From positions 3,503,501-3,567,500 of the forward strand of contig NZ_AP018817.1 in NCBI RefSeq assembly GCF_024349785.1: a DNA stretch of 64,000 nucleotides. Direction: 5' to 3'. Position numbers and translations under genes: made by a program. Every line of letters starts with the position of its first letter. Position 1 is the first letter of the stretch. Below are positions 17,327-25,839 of the stretch, in pieces. This DNA is from Sphingomonas bisphenolicum (lineage in GTDB: Bacteria > Pseudomonadota > Alphaproteobacteria > Sphingomonadales > Sphingomonadaceae). The notes below the pieces were generated by a model. It did no database searches. It was not told the DNA's origin and was given only the letters and a program-made list of their open reading frames with translations.

Positions 17327-18274
17327 ATGAGCAAGCGCCCGCCTTCCCTCCCCGCCCAGGCCAATGACATGCGAATGCAGATGGCGCTGCGGCAGATCGA
17401 TTTCGGCGCTGCGCCGCGCGCGGCAGCGGTGCCCGCGCCCAAGCCGCAGACGGCCGAAGATGCGCTAGCGCTCAAGCGGCGCGACTGGCTGCTGGCGGTG
17501 CAGGAGCGGCAGCGGGCGTTGTCGCCCTATGCTTCGGGTCTGCTGACCGCGGAAAATCTGTCGGGCGAGGATTTCCTGCACAGCTTCTACGCGCCGGGTC
17601 GGCCGGTGCTGATCAAGGGTGCGATGGCCGGATGGCCGGCGCTGGAGCGCTGGACGCCCGACTATCTGGCCGAGACGGTCGGCGACGCCGAGATCGAATA
17701 TCAGGGCGGGCGATCACGTGCGCAGGATTATGAGCTGAAGAAGGATAGGCACCGCAAGCGCGCGCCCTTCCGCCAGTTCATCGCTCTGGCGCGGGCGGGT
17801 GGCAACGACGCCTATCTGACCGCGTCGAACAGCGCCGCCAATGCGCCGGCGCTGGCGCCGCTGGCGGCGGACCTGGGGCATCTCGACGCCTATCTGACGC
17901 GCGCGCCGGGGATGCTGTGGATCGGCGGCGAAGGCACGTTCACGCCGCTGCACTTCGACCTGACCAACAATCTGCTGGCACAGGTGACGGGGACCAAGCG
18001 CGTGATCCTGATCCCGCCGTCGCAAACGCAGCGGCTGGCGCACAAGTCGCATGTCTTCAGCGAGGTGCGCGACGTCACCGACCCTGCCCGGCTGGCGCTC
18101 CATCCGCAGGCGCGCGACGTGCTACGCTATGAGGTGCTGCTGACGCCGGGCGACCTGCTATTCGTGCCCATAGGCTGGTGGCATCAGGTGCGGTCGGAAA
18201 GCTTCGCGACCATGCTGACTTATACCGGCTTCCATTGGGAGAATGCCGGGCATGAGAGCTATCCGGCGGGGTGA
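17327..18274 (+). CDS. Cupin-8/JmjC-like domain protein
   Basis: The 315-residue protein has a variable N-terminus (about 1-75), then FYAPGRPVLIKGAMAGWPAL, the usual opening of the cupin-8 (JmjC-like) fold. The metal ligands are visible as the HFD triad in FTPLHFDLTNN (His205, Asp207, approximate numbering) and the distal His in GWWHQVRS. Such proteins are Fe(II)/2-oxoglutarate oxygenases, often hydroxylating proteins; the target is unknown. The VTGTKRVILIPPS stretch is typical. It is convergent with the chorismate mutase gene. Confidence 0.88.
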   Translation: MSKRPPSLPAQANDMRMQMALRQIDFGAAPRAAAVPAPKPQTAEDALALKRRDWLLAVQERQRALSPYASGLLTAENLSGEDFLHSFYAPGRPVLIKGAMAGWPALERWTPDYLAETVGDAEIEYQGGRSRAQDYELKKDRHRKRAPFRQFIALARAGGNDAYLTASNSAANAPALAPLAADLGHLDAYLTRAPGMLWIGGEGTFTPLHFDLTNNLLAQVTGTKRVILIPPSQTQRLAHKSHVFSEVRDVTDPARLALHPQARDVLRYEVLLTPGDLLFVPIGWWHQVRSESFATMLTYTGFHWENAGHESYPAG

Positions 18275-18299
18275 TGTCCATCGGCATTGCGAAGGGATT

Positions 18300-18617
18300 T
18301 CAGCCCTCGCGCAATTGCTCGTGGTGGCGGATCACCTCGTCGATGATGAAGCGCAGGAATTTTTCGGTGAAATCGGGGTCGAGCTTCGCGTCGAGCGCCA
18401 ACTGGCGCAGGCGGGTGATCTGGCGCTCTTCCCGGCCGGGGTCGGCGGGGGGCAGGTCGTGAGTCGCCTTATATTCGCCCACGGCCTGCGTGACCTTGAA
18501 CCGTTCGGCCAGCATGAACACCAGCGCCGCGTCGATATTGTCGATGCTTTCGCGATAGCGGTTCAAAGTCTCGTCCACTTGGGCCTCCGGTTCCAGATGG
18601 CGCGCTTTTTGCCGCAT
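18300..18617 (-). CDS. Chorismate mutase (AroQ class)
   Basis: The 105-residue all-helical protein contains YRESIDNIDAALVFMLAERF (about residues 21-40), then TQAVGEYK and GREERQITRLRQLA, the arrangement of the AroQ-type monofunctional mutase. It converts chorismate to prephenate for Phe/Tyr synthesis, or may serve a related isochorismate pathway. The length is that of the stand-alone domain. It is divergent from the polyprenyl synthase gene by about 50 bp. Confidence 0.92.
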   Translation of the reverse strand: MRQKARHLEPEAQVDETLNRYRESIDNIDAALVFMLAERFKVTQAVGEYKATHDLPPADPGREERQITRLRQLALDAKLDPDFTEKFLRFIIDEVIRHHEQLREG

Positions 18618-18670
18618 CCGGCGCGTCGCGCAAGCTATTCCCGCTTGCCTTTCACATTTTGCGCCGCCAC

Positions 18671-19711
18671 ATGAGCGCGGTCATGACAGCACCCGCCCCC
18701 GGTAACGTCCACCCGATCGGCCGCGCCACAGCCGCGCCTTCGCTCGCCCCCATCATGGCGCTCGTCGCCGACGGCATGAACCAGGTCAATGCCGTGATCC
18801 TGGACCGGATGCAGTCGCGCATCCCGCTGATCCCGGAACTGGCCGGCCACCTGATCGCGGGCGGCGGCAAGCGATTGCGGCCGATGCTGACCTTGGCCTG
18901 CGCCGATCTGGTCGGCTACGCCGGGTCGCGCCATTACAAATTGTCCGCCGCCGTGGAGTTCATCCACACCGCCACGCTGCTGCACGACGATGTGGTCGAT
19001 GGATCGGGGCTGCGTCGCGGGCGCAAGACCGCCAACATCATCTGGGGCAACAGCGCCAGCGTGCTGGTGGGCGACTTCCTCTTCTCCCGCTCGTTCGAGC
19101 TGATGGTCGAGGCGGAGTCGCTCAAGGTCTTGAAGATTCTGGCCAATGCGTCGGCGGTGATCGCGGAGGGCGAGGTCAACCAATTGACCGCGCAGCGCAA
19201 GATCGACACCAGCGAAGAACAATATCTCGACATCATCGGCGCCAAGACCGCCGCTTTGTTCGCCGCCGCCTGCCGCATTTCTGCCGTGGTCGCCGACCGT
19301 GACGAGGCGGAGGAGCAGGCGCTGGACGTCTATGGCCGCAATCTGGGCATCGCCTTCCAGTTGATCGACGATGCGATCGATTATGAATCGGACGGCGCGA
19401 CCATGGGCAAGGATGCGGGCGACGATTTCCGCGACGGCAAGGTGACCCTGCCGGTCATCCTGGCCTATGCGCGTGGGGATGAGGCGGATCGCGCTTTCTG
19501 GAAGGCGGCGATCGCGGGCCACAAGATCAGCGACGAAGACCTGGCCCATGCAACCGGCCTGCTCCGCCAGACCGGGGCGATCGCCGACACGCTGGCGCGC
19601 GCGCGCCATTATGGCCAGCGCGCGATCGACGCGCTGGGGCGGTTCGATGCCGGCAAGGCCAAGGCGGCCCTTACCGAAGCGGTCGAGTTCGCTATAGCGC
19701 GGGCCTATTGA
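18671..19711 (+). CDS. Long-chain trans-polyprenyl diphosphate synthase
   Basis: The 346-residue protein has the first Asp-rich motif LLHDDVVD (DDVVD at 106-110), the GGGKRLRP substrate-binding motif (about 64-71), and the second Asp motif DDAID (233-237) followed by GKDAGDDFRDGKVTLP. This is the IspB-like branch that makes the C40-C50 side chain of ubiquinone; the chain length (decaprenyl is usual in sphingomonads) is inference. The residues before Asp motif 1 are not bulky, which favours long products. ATGs at 18671 and 18683 are both possible starts. Confidence 0.92.
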   Translation: MSAVMTAPAPGNVHPIGRATAAPSLAPIMALVADGMNQVNAVILDRMQSRIPLIPELAGHLIAGGGKRLRPMLTLACADLVGYAGSRHYKLSAAVEFIHTATLLHDDVVDGSGLRRGRKTANIIWGNSASVLVGDFLFSRSFELMVEAESLKVLKILANASAVIAEGEVNQLTAQRKIDTSEEQYLDIIGAKTAALFAAACRISAVVADRDEAEEQALDVYGRNLGIAFQLIDDAIDYESDGATMGKDAGDDFRDGKVTLPVILAYARGDEADRAFWKAAIAGHKISDEDLAHATGLLRQTGAIADTLARARHYGQRAIDALGRFDAGKAKAALTEAVEFAIARAY

Positions 19712-19740
19712 GGAGACGGGCGGCGTCGCTCGTTTCCTAG

Positions 19741-19821
19741 CCCGTTCGGGCTGAGCCTGTCGCAGCCCATTTCTTTCATCCCAAAGAAGAGAAGCCCTTC
19801 GACAGGCTCAGGGCAAACGGG
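19741..19821. repeat. REP-like palindromic element after the polyprenyl synthase
   Basis: The left arm starts CCCGTTCGGGCTGAGCCTGT at 19741. The right arm (to 19821) is its near-perfect complement, reading CTGAGCCTGTCGAAGGGC on the minus strand. Arms are about 28 bases with a few mismatches, enclosing an A/T-richer core. It belongs to the sphingomonad repeats with a CTGAGCCTGTCGAAGGGC motif. Confidence 0.85.
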
Positions 19822-19845
19822 AACGATAACAAGGCCCGTCACTGC

Positions 19846-20625
19846 ATGATCCTCTCCCCCGAAACCATCGCCTTCCTCATGGCCGCAGCAACGATGGCAG
19901 GCTGTATCGACGCGATGGCGGGCGGCGGCGGGCTCATCACCCTGCCCGCGCTGATGGCCGCCGGGATACCGCCGGTGCAGGCGGTGGCGACCAACAAGCT
20001 GCAAAGCTGTTTCGGCACGTTCGGCGCCTGTATCGCCTATGCCCGGCGCGGGCATATGGACCTCAAAACCTACAAGGCGCCGATCGCCGCCGCCTTTATC
20101 GGGTCGGTGGGCGGCGCATGGCTGTTGCAGCGGGTCGATCCGTCGATCCTGGCCGGGCTGATGCCTGCGCTGCTGATCGCGATGGCCGCCTATTTCACCT
20201 TCTCGCCCAAGCTGGGCGACGCCGATCGCCATGCGCGGGTCGGCATGGCGGGCCTGACGGGCCTTGTCGGCGTAGTCGGCTTCTATGACGGCTTTTTCGG
20301 GCCGGGCGCGGGCGCCTTCTACACCACCATATTGCTGGCGCTGGGCGGCCTGTCGATCCTGCGCGCCACGGCCCAGACCAAGGCGGCGAATTTCGCGAGC
20401 AATGTCGCCGGGCTGCTGACGATGCTGGCGGGCGGGCATGTGCTGTGGGTCGCGGGACTGGCCATGGCGGTCGGCAGCATCACCGGCGGCCAGATCGGGT
20501 CGCATCTGGCGATGCGCTTCGGGTCGCGGCTGATCAAGCCGCTGCTGATCGTCATGTCGCTGGCGCTGACCGCCAAGATGCTACTGGACCCGAAAAACCC
20601 GATCCATATCTATCTGTTCGGGTAA
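19846..20625 (+). CDS. TSUP (TauE/SafE, YfcA-like) family transporter
   Basis: The 259-residue protein is highly hydrophobic with about eight helices. It contains the family's GGGGLITLPALMAAGIPPVQAVATNKLQ segment (about residues 26-53) and its second-repeat counterpart GFYDGFFGPGAGAFY...ILRATAQTKAANFASN. TSUP proteins carry sulfur-containing or other organic anions across the inner membrane. The substrate is unknown. Confidence 0.9.
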   Translation: MILSPETIAFLMAAATMAGCIDAMAGGGGLITLPALMAAGIPPVQAVATNKLQSCFGTFGACIAYARRGHMDLKTYKAPIAAAFIGSVGGAWLLQRVDPSILAGLMPALLIAMAAYFTFSPKLGDADRHARVGMAGLTGLVGVVGFYDGFFGPGAGAFYTTILLALGGLSILRATAQTKAANFASNVAGLLTMLAGGHVLWVAGLAMAVGSITGGQIGSHLAMRFGSRLIKPLLIVMSLALTAKMLLDPKNPIHIYLFG

Positions 20626-20640
20626 CAGCCCTTGCGTCAC

Positions 20641-20669
20641 CCGCTTCTCGACAGGCTCGAAGCGAACGG
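20641..20669. repeat. Single REP-like hairpin
   Basis: CGCTTCTCGACAGGCTCGAA followed by GCGAACGG forms a hairpin (CGCTTC pairs with GAAGCG). It lies between the convergent TSUP and kinase genes, whose stop codons flank it, and may help terminate both. It is one arm of the same repeat type found inside the gene at 58172-59428. Confidence 0.75.
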
Positions 20670-20672
20670 AAA

Positions 20673-22283
20673 TTATTCTGCCTGCAAGAGCGTCGCCACA
20701 CGACGGTGCAGTTCGTCCACGGCGAAGGGCTTGGTCAGCACTTCCATGCCATGTTCGATATGGCCGTGGTTCAGCACGGCGTTTTCGGCATAGCCGGTGA
20801 CGAACAATATTCGCAAGTCGGGGCGCAGCATGCGGGCGGCGTCGGCGACCTGGCGGCCATTGAGGCCACCGGGCAGGCCGACATCGGTGATGAGCAGGTC
20901 GATCCGACCACGGGATTCCAGAATGCGCAGGCCCGACGGACCATCCGCCGCCTCCAGGCAATGATAGCCCAGGTCGCCGAGCGCATCGACGATCAGCATC
21001 CGCACCGACGGTTCGTCGTCGATCACCAGCACCGTCTCGCCCGCTTCCGCCTCGACCGCCGGTTCGGCGATGTCGGGCGCATCCACATCCTCCTCGCCGC
21101 GATGGCGGGGCAGGTAGATGCACACCATCGTGCCGTCGCCCGGTTCGGAATAGATGCGGACATGGCCGTTGCTCTGGCGCGCGAAGCCATAGACCATGGA
21201 TAGGCCGAGGCCCGTGCCCTGCCCGATCGGCTTTGTGGTGAAGAACGGATCGAACACCCGATCCAAAATCGCCTTGTCGATGCCGGTCCCGGTATCGCTG
21301 GTGCAGACGGTGACATATTGGCCGGGCGTCAGGCCATGCTCGCGCGCGGTGCGATCGTCCAGCCAGCGATTGCCCGTCTCGATCGTGATCTTGCCGCCAA
21401 CCGGCATCGCGTCGCGGGCGTTGATGCAGAGGTTGAGCAGCGCATTTTCAAGCTGGTTCGCGTCGACCAGGGCGGGCCACAGGCCGGAGGCGGCGATCGT
21501 CTGCACCTCGATCTGCGGACCGACGGTGCGCCGGACCAGTTCGGAAAAATCGCCGAGCAGCCGGTTGATGACGGTCGGTTTGGGGGTGAGCGTCTGGCGG
21601 CGGGAGAAGGCGAGCAGGCGATGTGTGAGCGCCGCGGCGCGGCGGGTCGCGCCCTGCCCGGCGGTCAGATATTTGTCGATATCCCCCGTGCGGCCCTGCG
21701 CCAGCCGGACGCCGATCATTTCGAACGCGCCGGAAATGCCGGCCAGAAGATTGTTGAAATCATGGGCGAGGCCGCCGGTCAGTTGCCCGACCGCCTCCAT
21801 CTTTTGCGCCTGGCGCAGCGCGCTTTCCGCCTCTTCCCGCTCGGCCAGCGCCTGTTCGATCCGCAATTCCAGCGTTTCGTTGAGGTCGTGCAGCGCCTTT
21901 TGCGCCTTCACCTGTGCGCTGATGTCCTTGAACAGGACCGCGACCTGCCGGTTTTCGAACGGGCCGACCCGGAAGGAAGAGACGTCGAGATAATGGCCGG
22001 TCTTTTCCAGTTCGCGCTGAAAGCGGATCGGCTTGCCCGTCCGCAGGACGCCGCCATAAAGTTCGACCCAGCCATCGGCCTCGTCCGGCACCATTTCGCG
22101 CAGCTTCTGGCCCACCACATTGGGGATGCCGGCATTGCGTTCATAGGCGGGATTCGCCTCGACATGGATATAGTCGCTCAACGGACCATGGGGACCATCG
22201 AAAAATTCGATGATGCAGAAGCCGTCCTCCATCGTTTCGAACAGGATGCGATAGCGTTCCGCATCCCCGATCAGGCTGTCCAT
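20673..22283 (-). CDS. PAS-containing hybrid sensor histidine kinase
   Basis: The 536-residue soluble protein has an N-terminal PAS domain (about 1-125, YRILFETMEDGFCIIEFFDG to AVLFKDIS) and a coiled-coil linker. The HisKA H-box is GQLTGGLAHDFNNLL (His174). The ATPase domain has NLCINARDAM (N box), DTGTGI, FFTTKPIGQGTGLGL (G boxes), and a C-terminal receiver domain follows with phospho-acceptor Asp467 in ITDVGLP and Lys518 in LTKPF. There is no transmembrane segment. The receiver suggests phosphorelay or self-inhibition. The signal is unknown. It is divergent from hrpB. Confidence 0.95.
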   Translation of the reverse strand: MDSLIGDAERYRILFETMEDGFCIIEFFDGPHGPLSDYIHVEANPAYERNAGIPNVVGQKLREMVPDEADGWVELYGGVLRTGKPIRFQRELEKTGHYLDVSSFRVGPFENRQVAVLFKDISAQVKAQKALHDLNETLELRIEQALAEREEAESALRQAQKMEAVGQLTGGLAHDFNNLLAGISGAFEMIGVRLAQGRTGDIDKYLTAGQGATRRAAALTHRLLAFSRRQTLTPKPTVINRLLGDFSELVRRTVGPQIEVQTIAASGLWPALVDANQLENALLNLCINARDAMPVGGKITIETGNRWLDDRTAREHGLTPGQYVTVCTSDTGTGIDKAILDRVFDPFFTTKPIGQGTGLGLSMVYGFARQSNGHVRIYSEPGDGTMVCIYLPRHRGEEDVDAPDIAEPAVEAEAGETVLVIDDEPSVRMLIVDALGDLGYHCLEAADGPSGLRILESRGRIDLLITDVGLPGGLNGRQVADAARMLRPDLRILFVTGYAENAVLNHGHIEHGMEVLTKPFAVDELHRRVATLLQAE

Positions 22284-22444
22284 TGCGCTTGTCGTCCCTT
22301 CGTCTGCGCCGCGTCCATGTTCGCGGCAGACGAATATGGATCAATTCCTTTGGCCGCGGAACGTGCAGCAAGGCAACTGTTTCCATGGGCGCTTGCTTTT
22401 TGCGCGGCTTGCGATTTGCCGCAATCGGGGCGAGAGGAGGCGCG

Positions 22445-24910
22445 ATGAGCGACCTGCCGATCCACGCTGTCCTGCCCGACCTGCTCGCCGCCTTGCGGAC
22501 GGGCAGCAATGCGGTGCTGGTGGCGCCGCCGGGCGCGGGCAAGACGACGGCGGTCGCGCCGGCGCTGCTGGGCGAGCCATGGTGCACGGGCCAGGTGCTG
22601 CTGCTCTCGCCGCGCCGACTGGCCGCGCGGGCGGCGGCGGAGCGCATCGCCGAGATGATGGGCGAGCAGCCAGGCGGCACGGTCGGCTATGCGACGCGGA
22701 TGGACAGCAAAGTGTCGGCGCGGACGCGCCTGCTGGTGCTGACCGAGGGTATCTTCGTGCGGCGGATACAGGACGACCCGGAACTGGCGGGCGTGTCGGC
22801 GGTGTTGTTCGACGAAGTGCATGAGCGCAGCCTGGACAGCGATTTTGGACTGGCATTGGCGCTGGATGCACAAAGCGCGTTGCGGCCCGACCTGCGGGTC
22901 GTGCCGATGTCCGCGACGCTGGACGGCGCGCGCTTTGCGAGCCTGCTTGCCAATGCCGAACGATCCGCGCCGGTGATCGAGAGCGAGGGCCGCATCCAGC
23001 CACTGGACCTGCGTCATATCGGACGCGCGGCGGAAAAGAAGATCGAGGATGAAATGGCGGCGGCGATCCGCCGGGCATTGGCAGAGGAGGCCGAGGGCGA
23101 CCTGCTCGCCTTCCTGCCCGGCGTGCGCGAGATCGAGCGGACGGCGGAGCGGATAGAGGGCATCGCCGAGGTGCATATGCTGCATGGGTCGCTCGATCCC
23201 GGCGCGCAGCGGGCAGCGATAAGGCGCTCCCGCTCAGGCGCGCGAAAGGTCATTCTTGCAACCAGCATTGCGGAAACCAGCCTGACGATCGACGGTGTGC
23301 GGATCGTGGTGGACTCTGGCCTCGCGCGGCGGCCGCGATACGACCGGGCGGCCGGGGTGACGCGGCTGGTAACGGAACGGGCCAGTCAGGCGTCGGCGAC
23401 CCAACGCGCCGGTCGCGCGGCGCGGCAGCGGCCCGGCGTCGCCTATCGCCTGTGGGAAGCGGCGGCGAGCGCGGGGATGCCGCCCTTCGACCCGCCCGAG
23501 ATATTGGAAAGCGACCTGTCCAGCCTGCTGCTCGATTGCGCGCTGTGGGGGGTCAGCGATCCGGGAGCCTTGCGATGGCTCGACCCGCCGCCCGCCGCAG
23601 CGGTGGAAGAAGCCCGCAGGCGGCTGACCGTGCTGGAGGCGCTGGACGAGGACGGACGCACCACGCCGCATGGCAAGGCGCTGGCGACGCTGCCGCTGTC
23701 CCCGCGCATCGCCCATATGCTGGTGCGCGCGGGCGAGATGGGGCTGGCGGATGTCGCGGCCGAAGTCGCCGTGCTGCTAGGCGAGCGCGGCGTGGGCGGG
23801 CAGGACACCGACCTGACCCTGCGGCGACAGCGCTGGCGGCGCGAAAGCGGCAAGCGGGCCGACGCAGCGCGGGGCTTGGCGCGGCGGTGGGCGCGGCTGG
23901 TGCAGCGCGCGCCGGGCAATGGCGACGGCGACCATGCGGTCGGCCTGTGCCTCGCCCTCGCCTTCCCCGATCGCGTCGCCAAGCGCCGCTCCGCCGACGG
24001 CGCGGACTGGGCGAGCGTGGGCGGGCGCGGATTTCGGCTTGATCCCCTGTCGCCGCTGGCGCGCGAGGCGTGGCTGGCGGTGGGCGAGGTGCAGGGCAGC
24101 GCGGCGGGCGCGCGCATCCTGTCCGCCGCGCCGATCGGCGAGAGCGAGGTGATCGCCCTGTTCGGCGCGCGGATAGCCGAGCATCGCACGGTCAGGTTCC
24201 GCCCGGCCAATGGCGGGATCGAGGCGTTGCGCGAGCGACGGCTGGGCGCGGTGCGGCTGTCGTCGGGTTCCGACGACCGGCCCGACCCGGATGCCGTGGT
24301 CGCGGCGCTGGTCGATGGCGTGCGGCAGGGCGGGATCGACCTCCTCCCCTGGTCGGAAGCGGCGCAATCGCTGCGGATGCGGGCTGGCTTTGCCGGGGTA
24401 GAGGCAATGTCCGATACCGCTTTGATCGCGACACTGGACGATTGGTTGCCGGCGCTCCTGACGGGCAAGCGGAGATTGTCAGACATCGATCGCTCGCAGC
24501 TATCTGGCGTGCTGGAGGGGCTGATCGGCTGGGACGGCAAGAGCCAGCTCGACCGGCTCGCCCCGCCCGATTTCCGCTCGCCCGCCGGCAGTAGCCATGC
24601 GATCGACTATGCCGCCGAGGGCGGGCCGCGGGTGGAGTTGCGGGTGCAGGCGCTGTTCGGGCTGGCCGAGCATCCGACGGTGGGCAGCCAGCGCATTCCG
24701 CTGGTCCTGTCGCTCACATCGCCTGCCGGACGGCCGATCCAGACGACGCGCGACCTGCCCGGCTTCTGGGCGGGCAACTGGCGCGACGTCGCCAAGGAAA
24801 TGCGCGGCCGCTATCCACGTCATCCCTGGCCCGACGACCCGGCCGGAGCCAGCGCCACATTGCGCACCAAAAATGCCGACGCCAGAGGACATGCCTCCCG
24901 GAAGTCTTGA
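22445..24910 (+). CDS. hrpB: ATP-dependent helicase HrpB
   Basis: The 821-residue DEAH-family helicase has Walker A APPGAGKTT (about 28-36), the DEVHERS box, MSATLDG (motif III), and QRAGRAAR (motif VI). The HA2 region and a C-terminal HrpB-specific domain ending PRHPWPDDPAGA complete it. Length matches the HrpB family. Its cellular role is poorly defined. A strong AGAGGAGG ribosome binding site precedes the ATG at 22445; an open frame continues upstream but lacks conserved sequence. Confidence 0.95.
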   Translation: MSDLPIHAVLPDLLAALRTGSNAVLVAPPGAGKTTAVAPALLGEPWCTGQVLLLSPRRLAARAAAERIAEMMGEQPGGTVGYATRMDSKVSARTRLLVLTEGIFVRRIQDDPELAGVSAVLFDEVHERSLDSDFGLALALDAQSALRPDLRVVPMSATLDGARFASLLANAERSAPVIESEGRIQPLDLRHIGRAAEKKIEDEMAAAIRRALAEEAEGDLLAFLPGVREIERTAERIEGIAEVHMLHGSLDPGAQRAAIRRSRSGARKVILATSIAETSLTIDGVRIVVDSGLARRPRYDRAAGVTRLVTERASQASATQRAGRAARQRPGVAYRLWEAAASAGMPPFDPPEILESDLSSLLLDCALWGVSDPGALRWLDPPPAAAVEEARRRLTVLEALDEDGRTTPHGKALATLPLSPRIAHMLVRAGEMGLADVAAEVAVLLGERGVGGQDTDLTLRRQRWRRESGKRADAARGLARRWARLVQRAPGNGDGDHAVGLCLALAFPDRVAKRRSADGADWASVGGRGFRLDPLSPLAREAWLAVGEVQGSAAGARILSAAPIGESEVIALFGARIAEHRTVRFRPANGGIEALRERRLGAVRLSSGSDDRPDPDAVVAALVDGVRQGGIDLLPWSEAAQSLRMRAGFAGVEAMSDTALIATLDDWLPALLTGKRRLSDIDRSQLSGVLEGLIGWDGKSQLDRLAPPDFRSPAGSSHAIDYAAEGGPRVELRVQALFGLAEHPTVGSQRIPLVLSLTSPAGRPIQTTRDLPGFWAGNWRDVAKEMRGRYPRHPWPDDPAGASATLRTKNADARGHASRKS

Positions 24911-24965
24911 CTTGGGCGCGGCCGCTGGTGCAACGCAGCATGACGTATTACCGGAGTCTTTCGCG

Positions 24966-25244
24966 ATGAGCGCGCGCATTTACCAGATCCAGAAGAACGC
25001 CCTCCAGTCCGGCAAGGCGCTGACCCATAAATGGGTGCTGGAATATGCGCCCGCCGAAGCCAAGCAGGCCGATCCGCTGACCGGCTGGGCCGGTTCGGGC
25101 GACACCAAGCAGCAATTGAAGCTGAGCTTCCCCTCGCAGGAGGCCGCGATCGCCTATGCAGACAAGCAGGGCGTCGCCTATACCGTCATCGCAACGCCGC
25201 CCAAGACGCTGAAATTGCAGGCCTACGCCGACAATTTCCGGTAG
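24966..25244 (+). CDS. ETC complex I subunit (NDUFS4-like)
   Basis: The 92-residue protein starts MSARIYQIQKNALQSGKA and contains WVLEYAPAE, DPLTGWAGSGDT and the LSFPSQEAAIAYADKQGVAY stretch. This is the conserved core of the NDUFS4/18-kDa accessory subunit (PF04800) found in alphaproteobacteria and mitochondria. It stabilises the NADH-binding arm of complex I. The bacterial form is shorter because it lacks the mitochondrial targeting sequence. It follows hrpB by 55 bases and is far from any nuo operon. Confidence 0.93.
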   Translation: MSARIYQIQKNALQSGKALTHKWVLEYAPAEAKQADPLTGWAGSGDTKQQLKLSFPSQEAAIAYADKQGVAYTVIATPPKTLKLQAYADNFR

Positions 25245-25318
25245 GCGCCCGCTTTCGCTGCTTCATATTCGGGCGCGATGCTGCCCGATTGACGCCTTAT
25301 TCGCTTGCCAAAGAGCGG

Positions 25319-25363
25319 ATCAGAGCCTCATCCGATTGCATCGGATAATGCTCTGATTATTTT
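25319..25363 (+). terminator. Nested hairpin with T-run after the complex I subunit gene
   Basis: Outer arms ATCAGAGC (25319-25326) and GCTCTGAT (25350-25357) and inner arms ATCCGAT (25330-25336) and ATCGGAT (25340-25346) are all exact complements, with a TATTTTT tail. It probably terminates the 24966-25244 transcript. The palindrome-in-palindrome form also resembles a dispersed repeat. Confidence 0.6.
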
Positions 25364-25371
25364 TGCTTACC

Positions 25372-25415
25372 GCATTTTGCGAGTCGTCGGCTGTTCCAGC
25401 CGACTTCAAAATGCT
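25372..25415. repeat. Imperfect palindrome sharing a 19-base motif with 36985-37003
   Basis: GCATTTTG (25372-25379) pairs with CAAAATGC (25407-25414), and CGGCTG/CAGCCG pair inside. The motif CAGCCGACTTCAAAATGCT (25397-25415) recurs with one mismatch at 36985-37003. It lies upstream of the acyl carrier protein gene. Confidence 0.6.
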
Positions 25416-25459
25416 TTGGGCGGCAAATGCCGCGCTTTGACGGAAAGATTTTCACGATA

Positions 25460-25705
25460 ATGACGGATCGCAACGCAATTTTCGACAGCATCGCGACACA
25501 GATCGCGCCCTTCAACAAGAAGGGCGTCGACCTGACCGAAGCCACCACCTTTGCCGGCGACCTGGAATGGGACAGCCTGACGGTGATGGATTTCGTCGCG
25601 GCGATCGAGGATGAGTTCGACATCATCATCACCATGAACATGCAGGCCGAGATCGAAACCGTCGGCCAGTTGGTGGACGCGGTCGCCAAGTTGAAGACCG
25701 CCTGA
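25460..25705 (+). CDS. Acyl carrier protein, probably dedicated to sphingolipid synthesis
   Basis: The 81-residue acidic helical protein has the phosphopantetheine attachment motif WDSLTVMDF with Ser39, and GDLEWDSL in place of the housekeeping GADSLD. It is therefore a specialised ACP. It lies just upstream of serine palmitoyltransferase; in sphingomonads and Caulobacter an ACP next to spt is thought to supply the acyl thioester. I chose the ATG at 25460; an upstream in-frame start at 25427 would add residues without similarity. The dedicated role is inference from context. Confidence 0.88.
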   Translation: MTDRNAIFDSIATQIAPFNKKGVDLTEATTFAGDLEWDSLTVMDFVAAIEDEFDIIITMNMQAEIETVGQLVDAVAKLKTA

Positions 25706-25714
25706 CTTTGAAAC

Positions 25715-25824
25715 GCCGTTCGTCCTGAGTGGCCGCAACGCGGCGTATCGAAGGACCGGAACCGGGCGCGAGGTGCTTCGATATGGGCCTTCGACACGCT
25801 CAGTCCCTACTCAGCACGAACGGG
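25715..25824. repeat. BIME-like palindromic element between acp and spt
   Basis: GCCGTTCGTCCTGAGT near 25716 and the reverse complement of CCCGTTCGTGCTGAGTAGGG at the right end form the outer arms. Inside lie GTATCGAAGGAC and GGCCTTCGACACGCTCAG, both common sphingomonad repeat words. It fills nearly all of the 134-bp gap between the acyl carrier protein and spt genes, so it must be transcribed if the two form an operon. Confidence 0.8.
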
Positions 25825-25839
25825 TTGAGGGATTCTGAT

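Noticed and set aside
22358..22382. GGAAC followed by GTTT, resembling an EcfG promoter before hrpB
   Set aside because: The spacing and the -10 part fit poorly (TGTT after 15 bases), and hrpB is not an expected stress gene.
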